Part shown: piece after piece, positions 6,716 through 13,574 of the stretch | Numbering within the stretch: position 1 is the stretch's first letter | Layout of the letters: each line of letters starts with the position of its first letter | Origin: JAFAVZ01 sp036009105 | Lineage (GTDB): Bacteria > Acidobacteriota > Thermoanaerobaculia > Gp7-AA8 | Assembly: GCA_036009105.1 (NCBI GenBank) | Contig: DASYMJ010000190.1 | Location: forward strand, 1-14,272 | DNA length: 14,272 nt | Direction: 5' to 3' | The notes under the pieces: generated by a model | What the model was told of the DNA's origin: nothing | Database searches by the model: none | The model's input: only the letters and a program-made list of their open reading frames with translations | Made by a program: the position numbers and the translations under genes

Positions 6716-6789
6716 AAATGTAGGGCCGGCTCTCAGCCGGCCCGATTGATCCGTGATGGTTGGGCCGGCTGAGAGCCGGCCCTACATTT
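6716..6789. terminator. TGTAGGGCCGG hairpin between convergent genes, likely two-way terminator
   Basis: Perfect 28-bp inverted arms (6716-6743 and 6762-6789) flank an 18-nt loop, with A-rich DNA on the left and a T run (6787-6792) on the right. That makes it a good intrinsic terminator for the plus-strand gene ending at 6713, and on the opposite strand for the propeller gene, whose TAA (6791-6793) touches the T run. It belongs to the same repeat family as 2159-2284, so a dispersed repeat is serving as terminator. Confidence 0.82.
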
Positions 6790-6790
6790 T

Positions 6791-8704
6791 TTACTTGCTG
6801 CCGAGAGCGACGGCCGCTGCCTCGGGCGCCTTCGCCACGTACTTTTGCGTCTTTCCCTCGTAAACATACAGCCCCTCGCCCAGGGTGCCGACGTAGAAGC
6901 GGTCGGCGGTGTTGGGGTCGCGGGCGATCGTCGTCACCTCCGTGTTGCGCGAGGGGAGCGAGAGCGAGAGCCAGTCGGCCTGCGCGGGGTCGCCCACGAG
7001 CACCTCGCGTTGCTGGCGGGAGGTGAGGAAGAGCTGGTTCGAGCTGCCGAAGACCGAGGCGTATTGCGCGTCGGGGGCGTCGGCGGCGTGCCAAATGCGG
7101 TCGATGTCGACCCGGCCGGACTTCACGCCGTGGAAGCCGGCGATGTAGACGAACTGCGAGCCGCTCACCGTGCGGATGGCCAGCGTGCGGCCGCGCGTCG
7201 GCGCGTCGGCGATGGTGTTCCAGCGCTCGCCGTCGTACACCGTCACGCCGCTCTCGGACAGGGCGAAGAGCGCCGGGTTCGGGCCGAGCGTGCCGACCGC
7301 GATGTCGACCGTGCGGTCATCCGCGCCGGCCAGGCGGTACCACGACTTCCCCGCGTCGCGCGAGGTGAGCACGCCCTCCGACGTCGCGGCGAAGAGGCGG
7401 GTGCGGTTGAAGCGGATCACCTTGTCGGCCCGGATCGGCGCGTTCACCGGCGCGGCCTGCGTCCACTCCACGCCGTCGTTGCTCCAGAAGAACCCCTTCT
7501 CCGTGCCGGCCACGAAGCGCGGATCGGCCTCGGCCTCCGAGGCAATCGTCAGCGACAGCACCTCGGGGAGCTTCGTGGCGCTGACCTTCGTCCAGTTCGT
7601 GCCGGCGTCATCGGAGCGATAGATGCCGGAGGCGGCGCCGCCGTTCATCACCGCCGCAAAGACGCGGTTGCGGACGCCGGGATCGGCCACGACGGTCGTG
7701 ATGTGCAGGTTGCGCAGGCCGTCCGAGGCGCGGCTGAAGGTCCTGGCGTTATCGTTGGAGAGGTAGACGCCGTCGCCTTCCACGCCGAGGATGATGCGGC
7801 CGGGGCGCTGGGGATGGACGACGATGGAGTTGACCACCAGCCCCTCGTCGGAAACGACGTACCACGACTTGCCGCGATCTTCCGACCGGTAGAGTCCGGC
7901 CACGGAGCCGGCATAGACCGTGTCGCGGTCGCAGGCATCGACTTCGATGTCGTGGATGCGCCGGTTGTTGAAGCCGTCGCGGTAGCGGGTCCAGAGGTCG
8001 CCGCGATTCTTCGTGTTGTAGACCCAGCCGCAGGTGGAGACCCACACGCTGTCCGGATCGTCCGGCTCGATGGTGATGGAGAACATGTCGGTATCGAGCA
8101 CCATCCCGTTATTGATCAGCTTCCACGTCTTGCCGCCGTCCTCGGTGCGGATGCCCTGGCGCCAGGTCCCCACGTAGATCCGGTCGCGCGACCGCGGGTC
8201 GATGGCCAGCGACTCGACATTCTCCTGGTCGGAGATCTTCGTCCACGTTTCGCCGCCGTCCGTGCTGCGGTAGACGCCGGTCAGGCCGCCGGCGAGGATG
8301 AAGTCGTCGTCCTTCGGGTCGATGGCGATGGCGCGGACGGAGAAGTCGTTCAGGCCGGCGTCGCGGCGGAGCCAGGTCTTGCCGCCGTCGGCGGAGACGG
8401 CGATCACGCCGCCGCCCCAAAGGCCCCAGCAGGCGGCCCAGAGGCGGCCCTTGCGATCGATGACCAGGTTGTCGACGACGAAGCCCGAGAAGGGGATGCC
8501 GCCCCGCGGCAGGGACCAGGAGCGCGCGCCGTCGTGGGAGACGTAGACCTCGCCACCGCTGGTGCCGAGGTAGAGGGTGTCGGGATCGCTGGGGTCGACG
8601 ATCAGGGCGCGGACGTCCGCGCCGTAAAGCCCGGCCCGCCGCCACGCGGCCGCCGCCGGAACCGTGATGATGAGGATGATGAGGAAAATGAGGAACTTAC
8701 GCAT
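6791..8704 (-). CDS. Exported Asp-box (BNR/sialidase-like) beta-propeller protein
   Basis: 637 residues. Residues 1-20 are a classic signal peptide (MRKFLIFLIILIITVPAAAA), so it is exported to the periplasm or outside. The rest is repeats with Asp-box motifs of the S-x-D-x-G-x-T/S-W type: SHDGARSW (56-63), SADGGKTW, STDGGETW, TEDGGKTW, SEDRGKSW, SNDNARTF, SDDAGTNW, SNDGVEW and SRDAGKSW. Each is preceded by a blade such as IDPKDDDFILAGGLTGVYRS. This is the Ycf48/sortilin-type multi-bladed propeller seen in secreted bacterial proteins. There is no catalytic sialidase set (no Arg triad I can recognise), so a binding or scaffold role is more likely than hydrolysis. No C-terminal sorting tail or membrane anchor is seen. 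Partner unknown. It is transcribed divergently from galU and convergent with the small exported gene. Confidence 0.85.
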   Translation of the reverse strand: MRKFLIFLIILIITVPAAAAWRRAGLYGADVRALIVDPSDPDTLYLGTSGGEVYVSHDGARSWSLPRGGIPFSGFVVDNLVIDRKGRLWAACWGLWGGGVIAVSADGGKTWLRRDAGLNDFSVRAIAIDPKDDDFILAGGLTGVYRSTDGGETWTKISDQENVESLAIDPRSRDRIYVGTWRQGIRTEDGGKTWKLINNGMVLDTDMFSITIEPDDPDSVWVSTCGWVYNTKNRGDLWTRYRDGFNNRRIHDIEVDACDRDTVYAGSVAGLYRSEDRGKSWYVVSDEGLVVNSIVVHPQRPGRIILGVEGDGVYLSNDNARTFSRASDGLRNLHITTVVADPGVRNRVFAAVMNGGAASGIYRSDDAGTNWTKVSATKLPEVLSLTIASEAEADPRFVAGTEKGFFWSNDGVEWTQAAPVNAPIRADKVIRFNRTRLFAATSEGVLTSRDAGKSWYRLAGADDRTVDIAVGTLGPNPALFALSESGVTVYDGERWNTIADAPTRGRTLAIRTVSGSQFVYIAGFHGVKSGRVDIDRIWHAADAPDAQYASVFGSSNQLFLTSRQQREVLVGDPAQADWLSLSLPSRNTEVTTIARDPNTADRFYVGTLGEGLYVYEGKTQKYVAKAPEAAAVALGSK

Positions 8705-8724
8705 GCCCGCCCGTTCGGATGGAT

Positions 8725-8752
8725 TCTGTATCAGCTACGGCGTCCTAAGCAA
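8725..8752 (-). promoter_or_regulatory. Putative sigma70-like promoter for the propeller gene
   Basis: On the minus strand, TTGCTT (complement of 8747-8752) and TACAGA (complement of 8725-8730) are separated by 16 bp. The predicted leader is about 13 nt and contains GGGCGGG just before the ATG. This is the best -35/-10 pair in the window, but it is judged by eye. Confidence 0.4.
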
Positions 8753-8773
8753 TATCGGTGCTAGGTGAACGAT

Positions 8774-8840
8774 GAACGATGAAGGATGAACGCTGAACAA
8801 AAGCGGTGGGCGGGCGTTCAGCGTTCATCCTTCATCGTTC
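8774..8840. repeat. GATGAAC-type perfect hairpin in the divergent gap
   Basis: Perfect 25-bp inverted arms (8774-8798 and 8816-8840) flank a 17-nt loop. The left arm is built from near-tandem 7-mers (GATGAAC, GATGAAG, GATGAAC) that continue a little farther left to 8767. The element sits between the propeller and galU promoters, where no transcript should end, so a terminator role is doubtful. It is one of three hairpin families in the window's gaps. Confidence 0.85.
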
Positions 8841-8888
8841 ACCGTTCTGCCGTCAGGCCTGCGCTGCTGCCCGCTGCTCGCTCCGCTG

Positions 8889-8894
8889 TATGAT
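8889..8894 (+). promoter_or_regulatory. Putative -10 box giving a leaderless galU mRNA
   Basis: TATGAT, one mismatch from TATAAT, lies 8 nt before the galU ATG. No Shine-Dalgarno or clear -35 box is visible. Transcription from this box would begin at or next to the start codon. It would head the galU-to-ddl operon. Confidence 0.45.
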
Positions 8895-8902
8895 CCGGCG
8901 GC

Positions 8903-9829
8903 ATGCCCACCCTCCGTACGTGCGTCTTTCCCTGTGCCGGGTTCGGCACGCGGTTCTTCCCGGCCACGAAGGTCATCCCCAAGGAGATGCTGCCGCTGGT
9001 CGACAAGCCAATCCTGCAGTACGGGATCGAGGAGGCGCTCGGATCGGGGCTGGACAAGCTGATCGTCGTCTCCTCCAAGGGTAAGGACACCATCCTCGAT
9101 CACTTCGACCGCACCTCCGAGCTGGAGCGCTCGCTCAAGGAACGGGGCAAGACCGATCTGCTGGCCGAGGTGGATGCGGTCAGCAGCATGGTGGACCTCA
9201 TCTCCGTGCGCCAGAAAGAAGCGCTGGGCCTGGGGCACGCGGTGCTCGTGGCGCGGGACGCGGTGGGCGACCAGCCGTTCGGGGTCGTGCTGCCGGACGA
9301 TGTCATCCTGGCCGAGGAGCCTTGCCTGCGGCAGATGCGGCGGGTGTTCGAGGAGACAGGGCGGCCGGTCATCGCGCTGATGGAAGTCGCGTCCGAGGAG
9401 ACCTCGCGGTACGGCATCATCGCCGGGGAGCAGATTCGCGACCGCGTCTTCCGCATCCACGACATGGTGGAGAAGCCGAAGTCGAATGCGCCGTCGCGGT
9501 ACGCCATCATCGGCCGGTACATCCTGCCGCCGGAGATCTTCCCGCTGCTGGAGCGGACCGGCCGCGGCGCGGGGGGCGAGATCCAGCTCACCGATGCCTT
9601 GCGCGAGCTGGCCAGGAGCGGCGACTTTTATGGTTACGTGTTCGACGGAAAGCGCTACGACGCCGGCGAGAAGCTCGGCTATCTGAAGGCGACGGTCGAC
9701 TACGCATTGAAGCATCCGAAGCTCGGCGCGGAGTTCCGGGCCTATCTGCAGGGACTGTTCGGCAATGGACAAACGGCTCGAGATCCTCGACCTGCCGCCC
9801 GACGTGAGAGCGCTCGTCGGCGAGTGTGA
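8903..9829 (+). CDS. galU: UTP-glucose-1-phosphate uridylyltransferase GalU
   Basis: Makes UDP-glucose from UTP and glucose 1-phosphate in the cytosol, feeding cell-surface polysaccharide and glycan synthesis. 308 residues with the nucleotidyltransferase signature PCAGFGTRFFPATKVIPKEM (10-29; G13, R17, K27), LVDKPILQYGIEEAL, LGLGHAV, LPDDVIL with D132/D133 for metal and sugar, VEKP with K191, GGEIQLTDAL and the FDGKRYDAGEKLGYLKA segment. This order and length match bacterial GalU rather than RmlA. The end of the family core is near residue 290; the last 20 or so residues are Arg-rich and overlap the next gene by 65 bp. First gene of a tight five-gene run. No Shine-Dalgarno; a TATGAT box lies 8 nt upstream. 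Confidence 0.95.
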   Translation: MPTLRTCVFPCAGFGTRFFPATKVIPKEMLPLVDKPILQYGIEEALGSGLDKLIVVSSKGKDTILDHFDRTSELERSLKERGKTDLLAEVDAVSSMVDLISVRQKEALGLGHAVLVARDAVGDQPFGVVLPDDVILAEEPCLRQMRRVFEETGRPVIALMEVASEETSRYGIIAGEQIRDRVFRIHDMVEKPKSNAPSRYAIIGRYILPPEIFPLLERTGRGAGGEIQLTDALRELARSGDFYGYVFDGKRYDAGEKLGYLKATVDYALKHPKLGAEFRAYLQGLFGNGQTARDPRPAARRESARRRV

Positions 9830-10256
9830 GCTGACCGGCAGCCGGACGACTTTCGAGCGCGACGGCCGGGCGGTGGCAATCCTCGTCTCGCAGGACGAAT
9901 ACGTCGCGCTGCGCGAGACGATCGCCATCGCTTCCGACGACGCGCTGCGCGCGTTGCTCGATGCGGCCGAGGACGAGGCGCGCCGCGGCCTGATCGACAC
10001 GCCGGAGCCGAACGTGGCGAACGACCGCGTCCGCATCCCTGACTCGGTGGCCGCCTTTCCGCTGTCCGATGAAGAGCGCTCGCTGGTCGCCGCCGCGTAC
10101 GAGCGCATCGATGAGGACCCCATCGCCGGCGCGCCGCTGTTCGAGCCGCTGCGCGGATTGTGGAGCTACCGCACACAGCATCTCCGCCTCGTCTACCGCA
10201 TCTTTCCGGAGGCGCGCTTCATCGTGGTGATGAGCGTGGGAAGGGCCGCACCGTGA
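9765..10256 (+). CDS. Single-chain fusion of Phd/YefM-like antitoxin and RelE/ParE-like toxin domain
   Basis: 163 residues. The N-terminal part (about 1-75) has the Phd/YefM pattern: a short strand-helix, then TTFERDGRAVAILVSQDEYVALRETI and an acidic helix. After a linker (about 76-100), residues 101-163 look like the end of a RelE/ParE mRNA-interferase or gyrase-toxin fold: SDEERSLVAAAYERIDEDP, L129-RGLWSYR-T-QHLRLVYRI and FIVVMSVGR. Conserved-type Arg and Tyr residues are R136, R141 and Y144. The first strand of a full RelE is short or missing. The two parts are normally separate genes. The gene starts inside galU (weak AGGGA 10 nt before the ATG) and its stop overlaps the maf GTG start (GTGA). 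It may be a self-inhibited toxin, or a retired pair now acting as a regulator. Domain calls are by eye from motifs; activity is unproven. Confidence 0.72.
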   Translation: MDKRLEILDLPPDVRALVGECELTGSRTTFERDGRAVAILVSQDEYVALRETIAIASDDALRALLDAAEDEARRGLIDTPEPNVANDRVRIPDSVAAFPLSDEERSLVAAAYERIDEDPIAGAPLFEPLRGLWSYRTQHLRLVYRIFPEARFIVVMSVGRAAP

Positions 10257-10843
10257 CGAAGTTCATCCTCGCCTCCGCCTCGCTGCGGCGGCGCGAGCTG
10301 CTCGCCTCCATCGGCGCCGAGTTCGCGGTCATCCCCAGCCACATCCCGGAGGTGCGGGGGGAAGGGGAGGCGCCGGAAGAGTACGTCGCCCGGCTCTCGC
10401 GGGAGAAGGCTTCGGCCGTCGCGCAACAGCACCCCTCGCGCTGGATCATCGCCGCGGACACCACCGTGCTCCTCGGCGACCAGCTGCTGGAGAAGCCGCT
10501 CGACGCCGCGGACGCGCGCCGCATGCTGGCCGCCATCGCCGGCCGGACGCACATCGTCTACACCGGCGTCACGCTGCAGAATCTCGAGCTCGCGTATCAC
10601 GACACGCGCGTGGCGGAGTCGGAAGTGCGCATGCTCGCGCTGGAGCCGCGCGACATCGCCTGGTACGTGGAAACCGGCGAGCCGCTCGACAAGGCAGGGG
10701 CCTACGCCGTACAAGGCATCGGCGCGATGTTCATCGACTCGATCCACGGGAGCTACACGAACGTTGTTGGATTGCCGCTTGCTTTGCTTTTCCGGATGCT
10801 CCGGAAGGCGGGGCTGGATCCGCTCAAAACCAAATCGGAGTAA
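10253..10843 (+). CDS. maf: Maf/YhdE-type nucleoside triphosphate pyrophosphatase
   Basis: Hydrolyses dTTP, UTP and modified pyrimidine nucleotides to monophosphates, cleaning the nucleotide pool; historically a septum-formation inhibitor. 196 residues from GTG 10253, which overlaps the upstream stop (GTGA). Family motifs: ILASASLRRRELL (5-17), AADTTVLLGDQLLEKPLDAA with D69, TGVTL, and GEPLDKAGAYAVQGIGAMFI followed by HGSYTNVVGLPL. The last set matches the YhdE subgroup (EPLDKAGAYGIQG in E. coli) better than YceF. A longer in-frame reading from an ATG at 10160 would lie inside the toxin-like gene and adds no family sequence. AAGGG about 8 nt before the GTG may serve as ribosome site. Housekeeping neighbour of galU and ddl in one operon. 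Confidence 0.93.
   Translation: MTKFILASASLRRRELLASIGAEFAVIPSHIPEVRGEGEAPEEYVARLSREKASAVAQQHPSRWIIAADTTVLLGDQLLEKPLDAADARRMLAAIAGRTHIVYTGVTLQNLELAYHDTRVAESEVRMLALEPRDIAWYVETGEPLDKAGAYAVQGIGAMFIDSIHGSYTNVVGLPLALLFRMLRKAGLDPLKTKSE
10837..10840 (+). promoter_or_regulatory. Shine-Dalgarno GGAG for the Mce gene
   Basis: GGAG directly precedes the maf TAA and sits 6 nt before the Mce ATG. Internal operon genes can thus use Shine-Dalgarno sites even though the first genes of several units here lack them. Confidence 0.6.
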
Positions 10844-10846
10844 CGA

Positions 10847-12388
10847 ATGTCTTCCGCTGCAAAAATCGGCGCTTTCATGCTCGTCGTTCTGGCCATCCTC
10901 GGGTATTTCGTGTTGAAGATCGAGGACATCGATCTTTCCCGGGGGAAGGGGACGCGGCAGATCAAGGTCACGTTCGACAACGTGGCGGGGCTGGACGAGA
11001 AGTCGGCCGTGCGGGTGGCGGGCGTGCGCAAGGGGAAGGTCACCCAGATCCACGTCCTGCCGAACGGCAAGGCGGAAGTCACGCTGGAAGTGGATGATGA
11101 CGTGCCGCTGCACAGCAACGCCTCCGCGAAAGTGGCGAACCTGGGGCTGCTCGGCGAGAAGTACATCGAGCTGAGTCCGGGCGACCAGACGGCGCCGGTG
11201 ATCGCGGGGAAACAGGACGTGCAGCTGCGCGGCACCGCGCCGGCGAGCTTCGACGACGTGACCAACCAGGTCGCGGCCATCGCCACGGACGTGAAAGCGA
11301 TCACCGCCTCGCTGCGCACGGTCATGTCCGGGCCGACGGGGCAGCAGCGGCTGGAGGACATCGTCGAGAACGTGCGCGCCATCACCGGCGAAGTGCGGGC
11401 GCTCATCGCCGCGAACCGGACCAATGTCGACGCCACGCTGGCCAACGCGCGGGAGATCACGGCCGCGCTGAAGGTGACCATCCCCAAGCTGGCGTCGGAC
11501 ATCGACCGGGTGGCCAACCAGATCGGAGGCACGGTGGGGGAGAACCGCGACGACGTGCGCGTCATCGTGGAGAACCTCAAGGGCCTCTCCCGCGATCTGC
11601 GCACCACGTCCGACAACCTCAACGCCATCACCAGCCAGGTCAAGAGCGGCGAAGGCACCGTGGGCAAGCTGCTGTACAGCGATGAGGCGCACGACAAGCT
11701 GACCAGCGCCCTCTCCTCGGTCGAGAGCGGGGTGAACGAGCTGAAGAACACCCTCGGCCGGGTCAACAAGATCGGCCTCGACCTCGGCATCAAGTCCGAT
11801 TACTACGCGGGCCTCGACCAGGACGTCACCGGCACGAACATCGACAAGGACATCGTCGGCACCTCGCGCGCCGCGGTGCAGCTGCGCCTCACCCCGAATC
11901 CGGAGGGCAACCGCTTCTACAACGTCGAGCTGGCGGACGATCCGCGCGGCCGGCGGCGCGACAAGATTTTCTCCACCACCACCGTCGATCCGGCCACCGG
12001 CGTGGAGTCGACCGTCGTCACCAAGCAGACGAAGTTCGACCGCGACTTCCTCCTCTCCGCGCAGGCGGGGTGGAACCTCGACAACTACGCGGTGCGCCTC
12101 GGCCTCTTCGACAACACCGGCGGCGCGGGCCTCGACTACCACTACAACGACCGCATCCAGATCACCGGCGAGCTGTTCGACTTCAGCAAGCGGCGCGATC
12201 CGAATCCGCACGTGCGCCTCTTCGGCGAGTACGTCTTCCGCAAGGAGACGCCGAAGACGCCGATGCTCTTCGTCACCGGCGGCGTGGACAACGCGCTGAA
12301 CGACACCGCCTTCACGTTCGGCGGCGGCGTCCGCTGGCGCGACGACGACCTGAAGTACCTGCTGGGGAGCATCCCCCTCGGCAAATGA
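10847..12388 (+). CDS. Mce/MlaD-family lipid-transport protein with long C-terminal region
   Basis: 513 residues. One N-terminal membrane helix (about 6-24, IGAFMLVVLAILGYFVL) anchors it in the inner membrane with the rest in the periplasm. The MCE domain follows (about 38-118): IKVTFDNVAGLDEKSAVRVAG, GKVTQI, VTLEVDDDVPLHSNASA, LGEKYIELSPG. Residues about 130-300 are a long helical region (IVENVRAITGEVRALIAANR, ITAALKVTIPKLASDI), typical of the needle-like part of Mce proteins. From about 330 on, alternating strands dominate (DRDFLLSAQAGWNLDNYAVRLG, PHVRLFGEYVF, TPMLFVTGGVDNAL, FTFGGGVRW), suggesting a beta-barrel-like end not found in MlaD (about 180 residues). Such proteins ferry lipids between the two membranes with an MlaE/MlaF ABC transporter, not encoded here. 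maf is 3 nt upstream and ddl overlaps by 4 bp. Confidence 0.88.
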   Translation: MSSAAKIGAFMLVVLAILGYFVLKIEDIDLSRGKGTRQIKVTFDNVAGLDEKSAVRVAGVRKGKVTQIHVLPNGKAEVTLEVDDDVPLHSNASAKVANLGLLGEKYIELSPGDQTAPVIAGKQDVQLRGTAPASFDDVTNQVAAIATDVKAITASLRTVMSGPTGQQRLEDIVENVRAITGEVRALIAANRTNVDATLANAREITAALKVTIPKLASDIDRVANQIGGTVGENRDDVRVIVENLKGLSRDLRTTSDNLNAITSQVKSGEGTVGKLLYSDEAHDKLTSALSSVESGVNELKNTLGRVNKIGLDLGIKSDYYAGLDQDVTGTNIDKDIVGTSRAAVQLRLTPNPEGNRFYNVELADDPRGRRRDKIFSTTTVDPATGVESTVVTKQTKFDRDFLLSAQAGWNLDNYAVRLGLFDNTGGAGLDYHYNDRIQITGELFDFSKRRDPNPHVRLFGEYVFRKETPKTPMLFVTGGVDNALNDTAFTFGGGVRWRDDDLKYLLGSIPLGK

Positions 12389-13479
12389 TCACGGCCGTCA
12401 TCAAAACCGCCCTCCTCTTCGGCGGCCGAAGCGCGGAGCATGAGGTCTCCATCCTCTCCGCGCGCTCGGTGGCCGAGGCGGCGCCGCGGCAGCGGGTGGA
12501 GCTGATTCCGGTCTGCGTCGCCAGGGACGGCCGCTTCATCGCGCCGGAGCGCAGCGCGCGCATCCTGGAGGGCACCGAGAAGAGCGAGCAGGGCGACAAA
12601 GTCTTCTCCTTCGAGACGTGGGTCCGCGGCGCGGCGCTGGACGTGGTGTTCCCGCTCATTCACGGCTCCGGCGGCGAGGACGGAACGCTGCAGGGCTACC
12701 TGGAGATGCTCGCCCTGCCGTACGTCGGCAGCGGCGTGACGGCATCCGCCGTGGGCATGGACAAGGCGCACATGAAGCACGCTTTCGCCGCCGCGAAGCT
12801 GCCCATGGTCGAGTCGGTGGTGGTGCTGGACAGCGACTGGAAGAGCGAGCGGGAGCGGATCACGCGCTCGGTGAACAACGCGCTGCGGCTCCCCTACTTC
12901 GTGAAGCCGGCCAACAGCGGCTCCTCGGTCGGCGTCACGAAAGTGAAGAACGACAAAGACCTCGGCGACGCCATCGCCTTCGCGCTGCGCTTCGACGAGA
13001 AGGTGCTGGTGGAGCGCGGCATCGACGCGCGGGAGATCGAGATCGCCGTGCTCGGCAACGACAAGCCGGAAGCGAGCGTGGTGGGGGAGATCCTGGCCGG
13101 CCACGAGTTCTACGACTACGCGGACAAGTACGTCGACGAAGGCTCGCAGCTGGTGATCCCGGCGAAGCTGCCGAAGGACAAGACGGAGGAAGTGCGGCGC
13201 TTCGCGCTCGCCGCGTTCCGCGCCATCGGCGCCTCCGGGCTGGCCCGCGTCGATTTCTTCCTCGAGCGCGGCACGAACCGGCTCTACATCAACGAGATCA
13301 ACACCCTGCCCGGCTTCACGAAGATCTCGATGTATCCGAAGCTGTGGGAGGCGACCGAGGTGAAGTATCCGCGGCTGATCGAGCGGCTGCTGGAGCTCGG
13401 CATCGAGCGCTCCAGGGCGAGGGCGGAGCGGTACGCCTCGGCCATGCGCTGGTTCGATGAGGTGAAGACGATCGTGTGA
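12385..13479 (+). CDS. ddl: D-alanine--D-alanine ligase
   Basis: ATP-grasp enzyme making D-Ala-D-Ala for peptidoglycan in the cytosol. 364 residues from ATG 12385, which overlaps the Mce stop (ATGA). Motifs in order: LLFGGRSAEHEVSILSARS (10-28, with E18 as the substrate-binding Glu), FPLIHGSGGEDGTLQGYLE, LPYVGSGVTASAVGMDKAHM, FVKPANSGSSVGVTKV (ATP lysine K174; S180-S181), RVDFF with its metal Asp, and INEINTLPGFTKISMYPKLW (N303, E304, N306). The GSGGEDGTLQG and long form place it with the VanA/DdlA-like length class (about 350-370) rather than the 306-residue DdlB. An in-frame extension back to 12070 is only Mce coding sequence in another frame. Last gene of the tight operon; an 86-bp hairpin repeat follows 1 bp after its stop. 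Confidence 0.96.
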   Translation: MITAVIKTALLFGGRSAEHEVSILSARSVAEAAPRQRVELIPVCVARDGRFIAPERSARILEGTEKSEQGDKVFSFETWVRGAALDVVFPLIHGSGGEDGTLQGYLEMLALPYVGSGVTASAVGMDKAHMKHAFAAAKLPMVESVVVLDSDWKSERERITRSVNNALRLPYFVKPANSGSSVGVTKVKNDKDLGDAIAFALRFDEKVLVERGIDAREIEIAVLGNDKPEASVVGEILAGHEFYDYADKYVDEGSQLVIPAKLPKDKTEEVRRFALAAFRAIGASGLARVDFFLERGTNRLYINEINTLPGFTKISMYPKLWEATEVKYPRLIERLLELGIERSRARAERYASAMRWFDEVKTIV

Positions 13480-13480
13480 C

Positions 13481-13566
13481 GTGTCATCCTGAGGCGCGCA
13501 GACGCCGAAGGATCTCCCGGCGCTTGCGAGGAGATCCTTCGCCCTCCGCGGGGCTCAGGATGACAC
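13481..13566. repeat. 86-bp hairpin repeat, copy 2
   Basis: Same length and layout as copy 1 at 5472-5557. The terminal inverted repeats are perfect over 13 bp (GTGTCATCCTGAG and CTCAGGATGACAC). The inner arms GAAGGATCTCC and GGAGATCCTTC surround a short loop (CGGCGCTTGCGA). It starts immediately after the ddl stop and may end that transcript. Its right end contains an ATG (13560) in frame with the next gene. Confidence 0.9.
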
Positions 13567-13574
13567 CTACAACC

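Noticed and set aside
6845..8764. A 639-codon plus-strand open frame opposite the propeller gene
   Set aside because: It is the codon-for-codon mirror of the Asp-box gene; the minus strand has a signal peptide and nine Asp boxes.
8774..8840. Hairpin as an intrinsic terminator
   Set aside because: It lies between divergent genes, so no mapped gene ends there, and it lacks a T run after the stem.
10193..12211. A 672-codon minus-strand open frame opposite maf and the Mce gene
   Set aside because: The plus strand carries clear Maf and MCE motifs; the minus-strand product is low-complexity and matches nothing I know.
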